DNA of 19,336 nucleotides from Bacteroidales bacterium GP3 (lineage in GTDB: Bacteria; Bacteroidota; Bacteroidia; Bacteroidales; Muribaculaceae). Numbering within the stretch: position 1 is the first letter of the stretch; each line of letters opens with the position of its first letter. Under the pieces are notes generated by a model. That model was not told the DNA's origin and did not search any database. It saw only the letters and a program-made list of their open reading frames with translations. The stretch lies in the NCBI GenBank assembly GCA_001701075.1, contig DAAK01000162.1, positions 5,953 through 25,288 of the forward strand. The letters run 5' to 3'. The translations under genes were made by a program, and so were the position numbers. Shown here in pieces: positions 16,929 through 19,336 of the stretch.

Positions 16929-16938
16929 ACGTTAAAAA
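16830..16938 (+). promoter_or_regulatory. Structured 5' leader of L25/CTC mRNA, possible regulatory element
   Basis: The leader contains nested complementary segments. GGCAT (16864-16868) pairs with ATGCC (16874-16878) around CGCGA. Outside it, CGGCT (16854-16858) pairs with AGCCG (16882-16886), and GGG (16851-16853) can pair with CCC (16889-16891) across a 2-base bulge. GCCC at 16835-16838 could instead pair with GGGC at 16851-16854, and CCCA at 16889-16892 with TGGG at 16901-16904, so competing folds are possible. An AT-rich palindrome, AAATATTGTAATATTT (16905-16920), precedes the start. The segment is GC-richer than the rest of the intergenic region. I do not match it to a known leader family; autoregulation by L25 is a guess. 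Confidence 0.4.
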
Positions 16939-17586
16939 ATGAAGAAATTCGAACTCAAGGCTGAGGCTCGTGAAAACCTTGGCAAGAAGGCTGTAAAGGC
17001 TCTTCGCAAAGAAGGAAAAATCCCTGCAGTGCTCAACGGTGGCAAGCTCGTAGAACTCCCCTACTCAGGAGCTCTCGAACCAGGCGAGAAACTTGTAGAA
17101 CTCGACGCTAAGCGCGGTATGATCACTACCGACATCACAGTGAATGCTGAAGACGTGCGTAAGCTCATCTATACTCCGGAGATTTTCGAAATCGACCTCG
17201 AACTCAACGGCAAAGTTCGCAAGGCAGTGATGAAAGATCTCGCTTTCCAGCCCGTTAAGGACACAGTTCTCCATATCGACTTCCTCGAAGTTTATCCAGA
17301 CAAGCCCATTATTATGGAAGTGCCTGTCAAGATCGAAGGTCACGCAGAAGGTGTTAAGGCTGGTGGTAAGCTCCAGCTCTCTATGCGTAAGCTCAAAGTA
17401 AAGGCTATTTACACTGAAATTCCCGAACAGCTTGTTGTCAACGTCGACAACCTTGGTCTTGGCAAATCGCTCGCAGTTGGCGACCTCCACTACGAAGGTC
17501 TTGAACTGATGAACGCAAAGAACGCTGTTGTCTGCGCTGTTCAGCTTACAAGAGCTGCTCGTGGTGCCGCTGCAAAGGCAGAGTAA
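16939..17586 (+). CDS. rplY: 50S ribosomal protein L25 / general stress protein CTC
   Basis: This 215-residue protein is the long CTC/TL5 form of L25, which binds 5S rRNA in the large subunit. Residues 1-95 are the L25 domain, opening with FELKAEARENLGKKAVKALRKEGKIPAVLNGG. Residues about 100-190 are the TL5/CTC C-terminal beta domain, with FQPVKDTVLHIDFLEVYPDKP. A basic Ala-rich tail follows. Compared with the usual Bacteroidales sequence, about 25 extra residues sit between GGK at 34-36 and VRKLIYTPE. They contain a repeated KLVEL (36-40 and 51-55). Codon use differs from most neighbours (frequent CTC Leu, AAG Lys, CGT/CGC Arg), as expected for high expression. It has its own promoter and leader and is followed by a terminator before pth, so any cotranscription with pth is by readthrough. 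Confidence 0.95.
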   Translation: MKKFELKAEARENLGKKAVKALRKEGKIPAVLNGGKLVELPYSGALEPGEKLVELDAKRGMITTDITVNAEDVRKLIYTPEIFEIDLELNGKVRKAVMKDLAFQPVKDTVLHIDFLEVYPDKPIIMEVPVKIEGHAEGVKAGGKLQLSMRKLKVKAIYTEIPEQLVVNVDNLGLGKSLAVGDLHYEGLELMNAKNAVVCAVQLTRAARGAAAKAE

Positions 17587-17610
17587 TCACGACGCTTTCA
17601 AGAATTTTCG

Positions 17611-17642
17611 GGCGATATGGATTTCCATATCGCCTTTGTTTT
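17611..17642 (+). terminator. Rho-independent terminator after L25/CTC
   Basis: A perfect 10-bp stem (GGCGATATGG, ATTT loop, CCATATCGCC; 17611-17634) is followed by TTTGTTTT. It lies 24 bases after the L25 stop. An in-frame ATG of the downstream pth reading frame, at 17617, falls inside this stem. Confidence 0.9.
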
Positions 17643-17751
17643 AAAACATATGGTAATATCCAATCTATTCAAGAACATTAAAGCCATTTTCCAATCTCGC
17701 GTGCCTACGACAACAGAAGACGGAAAACGGGAAACGGAAAACGATGGATTT

Positions 17752-18312
17752 ATGAAAAAATATCTTATTGTCGGGCTTGGTAATATCGGACCCGACTATG
17801 TTGGAACTCGACACAATGCAGGGTTTATGGTTGTAGACCGACTGGCGGAGCGTGCCGGTGCCACTTGGAAATCCTGTCGCTATGGCGATATGACGACCGT
17901 CAAGATTAAGAATTGTGAACTGATGCTTCTAAAGCCTTCCACATTTATGAATCTTAGCGGCGTGGCTGTGCGTTATTGGATGAACCAAGAGAAACTGCCT
18001 CTGGAAAATCTTCTTGTGGTGGTGGATGATCTTGCTCTTCCATTCGGCACTATCCGTCTGAAGCAAAGAGGCTCAGACGGAGGCCACAACGGATTGAAAA
18101 ACATAGCATCCGAATTAGGAAACCCAAACTATGCGCGACTACGCATAGGCGTTGGAAATGAATTCTCACGCGGTCATCAAATCGACTTTGTGCTTGGGGT
18201 CTTTACTCCTGAAGAGCAAAAGGAACTTCCGGCTATTGCAGATAAGGCTGCAGATTGCGTTTCTGCATATTGCCTGTCAGGCCCAGCTTTCGCAATGAAT
18301 CATTTCAATTAA
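17752..18312 (+). CDS. pth: Peptidyl-tRNA hydrolase
   Basis: Pth releases tRNA from peptidyl-tRNA that drops off the ribosome. Starting at 17752 gives 186 residues, the normal bacterial length, beginning directly at KKYLIVGLGNIG. The key residues of the family are all present: Asn11, His21 (catalytic base) in TRHN, Met66-Asn67 in PSTFMNLSG, Asp92 in VDDLALPFG and Asn113 in GGHNGLKN. The frame is open further upstream, to ATGs at 17650 and 17617. The 17617 start lies inside the L25 terminator and is unlikely. The 17650 start would add 34 residues (MVISNLFKNIKAIFQSR...), which cannot be excluded. No promoter match is visible between the terminator and the gene, so expression may rely on readthrough from L25. 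L25 and Pth both serve translation. Confidence 0.93.
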   Translation: MKKYLIVGLGNIGPDYVGTRHNAGFMVVDRLAERAGATWKSCRYGDMTTVKIKNCELMLLKPSTFMNLSGVAVRYWMNQEKLPLENLLVVVDDLALPFGTIRLKQRGSDGGHNGLKNIASELGNPNYARLRIGVGNEFSRGHQIDFVLGVFTPEEQKELPAIADKAADCVSAYCLSGPAFAMNHFN

Positions 18313-18324
18313 CAATCGAGACGC

Positions 18325-18367
18325 ATAAAAAGTTAGCGCCGCCAGAATTCATGGTTCTGACGGCGCT
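18325..18367. terminator. Bidirectional terminator between pth and the secreted-protein gene
   Basis: AGCGCCGCCAGAA (18335-18347), a 7-nt loop and TTCTGACGGCGCT (18355-18367) form a 13-bp stem with one imperfect pair. That pair is a G-U wobble in minus-strand RNA but a mismatch in plus-strand RNA. The minus side has the T-run (AACTTTTTA), so it best serves the gene at 18391, and it probably also ends pth. Confidence 0.8.
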
Positions 18368-18390
18368 TATTATAATTAAGTTATGATTGA

Positions 18391-19083
18391 TCAGAAGATG
18401 CGTTTTGCTACCTTTCCGCCTTTGCGTACGATGTAGATCTGTCCTTTCTGAGGTTCTGCTACGCGAACACCTTGAATGGTGAAGTATTCTGCTTTAGATT
18501 CAGACTCGATTCCTGCGACACCAAGTGTAATGTCTGATTCATGAGTGAATTTGATGTAAATGGTGGATTTCCCTGCCTCTTTGTCATCTTCCATTACACG
18601 CATGTCAAGCTGGAGAGTAACTGGCGCATAGTTTGTGAAGCCACTTTGATCGATAGCCATACATAGATATTCTTCTGCACTTATAGGATCAAGTTTAGTA
18701 AAAAAATCATGAAGATTACTTGCTGAAACGCAATTACCAGAAGCACTTGTATATTTATAGCAAAGCTGATAATTGCCATATTCTCCAGCCTCGAATTCTT
18801 CTGGGGTAGGCTCGATGAGATTCAATGAGAACTGGAATTCTTTTGGCTCATCAGTAATGTTAGTGGCAAAGACCTCTGCTTTGCATTCATATTCAGGATC
18901 TATTATTCCAGCCAAATCAGGATACTCCATGATTGTTGGTTCGTAATAAGTGCTCACGACTGCGGTTTGTCCATCAGTGAGAGTTTCACCATTCAAAGTA
19001 ATGGTGAAAGCATCAGAAAATGCGTCAGCTTTTGCAGATGCAAAAGTAGCTGCTACTGCAGCAAGAAGTAGAAATTTCTTCAT
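18391..19083 (-). CDS. Small secreted protein with Por-type sorting-like tail
   Basis: I do not recognise a function. From the ATG at 19083 the product is 230 residues and starts with a clear signal peptide (MKKFLLLAAVAATFASAKA, cleavage near residues 17-19). An upstream in-frame ATG at 19161 is rejected because it coincides with the expected transcription start and would put 26 polar residues before the signal peptide. The middle is a beta-rich domain with four Cys (in YECKA, QLCYK, GNCVS and YLCMA), possibly disulfide-linked. The last 36 residues (EYFTIQGVRVAEPQKGQIYI onward, with a VRKGGKVAKRIF end) match the short C-terminal domain common on secreted Muribaculaceae and Prevotella proteins. 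That domain resembles type IX secretion sorting signals. It is monocistronic, with its own promoter and terminator. Confidence 0.7.
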   Translation of the reverse strand: MKKFLLLAAVAATFASAKADAFSDAFTITLNGETLTDGQTAVVSTYYEPTIMEYPDLAGIIDPEYECKAEVFATNITDEPKEFQFSLNLIEPTPEEFEAGEYGNYQLCYKYTSASGNCVSASNLHDFFTKLDPISAEEYLCMAIDQSGFTNYAPVTLQLDMRVMEDDKEAGKSTIYIKFTHESDITLGVAGIESESKAEYFTIQGVRVAEPQKGQIYIVRKGGKVAKRIF

Positions 19084-19163
19084 ATATTCGCTTTTTATGG
19101 TTATCTTTGTATTATTCCAGTCCGGATGTCTCTTTTCAGACTTAGCCGATGGCAATAACAACG

Positions 19164-19194
19164 CAAAATTACAAAAAAATCTCTACATTACAAA
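19164..19194 (-). promoter_or_regulatory. Promoter of the small secreted-protein gene
   Basis: On the minus strand TTTG (19191-19194), 19 bases, then TAATTTTG (19164-19171) fit the Bacteroidetes promoter. Transcription would start near 19157, which supports the start codon at 19083 and gives a leader of roughly 75 bases. Confidence 0.78.
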
Positions 19195-19204
19195 AATAAA
19201 TTGC

Positions 19205-19228
19205 TTAGAATGATTTTTAGAATGATTT
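19205..19228. repeat. 12-bp perfect tandem duplication
   Basis: TTAGAATGATTT occurs twice head to tail (19205-19216 and 19217-19228), just upstream of the promoter at 19164-19194. It could be a paired operator or a simple duplication. Confidence 0.75.
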
Positions 19229-19243
19229 ACTATAAATAGTAAA
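19226..19243. repeat. AT-rich palindrome upstream of the secreted-protein promoter
   Basis: TTTACTAT-AA-ATAGTAAA is a perfect inverted repeat with a 2-base centre, overlapping the end of the tandem duplication by three bases. It has no GC stem or T-run, so it is more like a dimeric-protein operator than a terminator. Centre about 40 bases upstream of the -33 element. Confidence 0.5.
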
Positions 19244-19265
19244 ATTCAATAGTTCATTTCAGAGA

Positions 19266-19336
19266 TCAGTTGTCATCGTTGTCGTCGTTATCATCGTTGT
19301 ATCGTTGTCGTCGTTGTCGTCGTTGTCGTCGTTTTC
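19266..19336 (-). other. Possible 3' end of a minus-strand gene encoding an Asp-Asp-Asn repeat tail
   Basis: Read on the minus strand the repeat is GACGACAAC, i.e. Asp-Asp-Asn, an acidic tail seen on some Bacteroidota proteins. In the frame of the three left units the last AAC is followed directly by TGA (19266-19268). The 8-base unit at 19296-19303 shifts the frame: a product reading Asp-Asp-Asn from the right edge would change to a Thr/Met-rich tail and stop at TGA 19259-19261. Only the end is visible, so this is a guess rather than a called gene. Confidence 0.25.
19269..19336. repeat. 9-bp tandem repeat (GTTGTCGTC) running off the window edge
   Basis: Seven units and a partial eighth are visible, with plus-strand consensus GTTGTCGTC. 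Units 1-3 carry a few substitutions (GTTGTCATC, GTTGTCGTC, GTTATCATC), unit 4 is only 8 bases (GTTGTATC), and units 5-7 are identical. The more uniform right side suggests recent expansion there. The array continues beyond 19336, so its full length is unknown. Confidence 0.9.

Noticed and set aside
17721..17743. Direct repeat CGGAAAACG before pth
   Set aside because: Short and purine-rich; kept only as a note in the pth finding.
17617..17751. Longer pth start at 17617
   Set aside because: The first codons fall within the L25 terminator stem, and the conserved Pth sequence begins exactly at the ATG at 17752.
19084..19161. Longer start for the small secreted protein at 19161
   Set aside because: It would be at or before the transcription start implied by the promoter at 19164-19194 and would bury the signal peptide behind 26 polar residues.
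19269..19336. CRISPR array
   Set aside because: The repeat unit is 9 bp and contiguous, without spacers.

Overview
The window looks like chromosomal DNA of a member of the Bacteroidota, order Bacteroidales, probably close to the gut family Muribaculaceae. Four things point this way. Several upstream regions carry the Bacteroidetes promoter form TTTG-N19-21-TAnnTTTG. Starts mostly lack a clear Shine-Dalgarno sequence. The families are typical of the order (DUF5723-like outer-membrane protein, CTC-type L25, secreted proteins with a Por-secretion-like C-terminal tail, acidic lipoprotein N-terminus). Several protein sequences read like Muribaculaceae versions. The family-level placement is my inference from recall, not a computed classification. 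I see no tRNA or rRNA gene, CRISPR array, insertion sequence or phage gene.

Layout. 1-1389 (+): 3' part of a secreted GH43-like glycosidase with a carbohydrate-binding-like domain and sorting tail, ending at a strong hairpin. 1465-7035 (-): a three-gene tripartite metal-efflux operon, transcribed as His-rich periplasmic adaptor, HME-type RND pump, TolC-like outer-membrane channel. 7169-10265 (-): a two-gene unit of unknown function, a large lipoprotein followed by a DUF5723-type beta-barrel protein, closed by a terminator. 10470-13539 (-): DNA polymerase III delta' (holB-like), a sugar nucleotidyltransferase and galE, closely packed and probably cotranscribed from a good promoter at 13581-13612. 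13652-16723 (+): a divergent AddB-like PD-(D/E)XK nuclease with an iron-sulfur cysteine set. 16939-18312 (+): ribosomal protein L25/CTC, preceded by a near-ideal promoter and a structured leader, then a terminator, then peptidyl-tRNA hydrolase. 18391-19083 (-): a small secreted protein with a sorting-like tail. 19205-19336: short tandem repeats and a palindrome, ending in a 9-bp repeat that runs off the right edge and may encode an Asp-Asp-Asn tail of a minus-strand gene.

How the parts work together. The adaptor, pump and channel should form one cell-envelope-spanning exporter for a soft or transition metal ion. The adaptor carries metal-binding His clusters at both ends. The nucleotidyltransferase and GalE can both serve UDP-sugar supply for glycan synthesis. 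L25 and Pth are translation functions commonly neighbouring in Bacteroidales. Most of the window is ordinary core and envelope gene content. The points most worth a second look are the L25 leader and its repeated 12-mer, a duplicated-looking insertion inside L25, the lipoprotein/DUF5723 pair, the unusual metal-site residues of the pump, and the repeat with one frame-breaking unit at the right edge. I found no clear case of an entirely new system.
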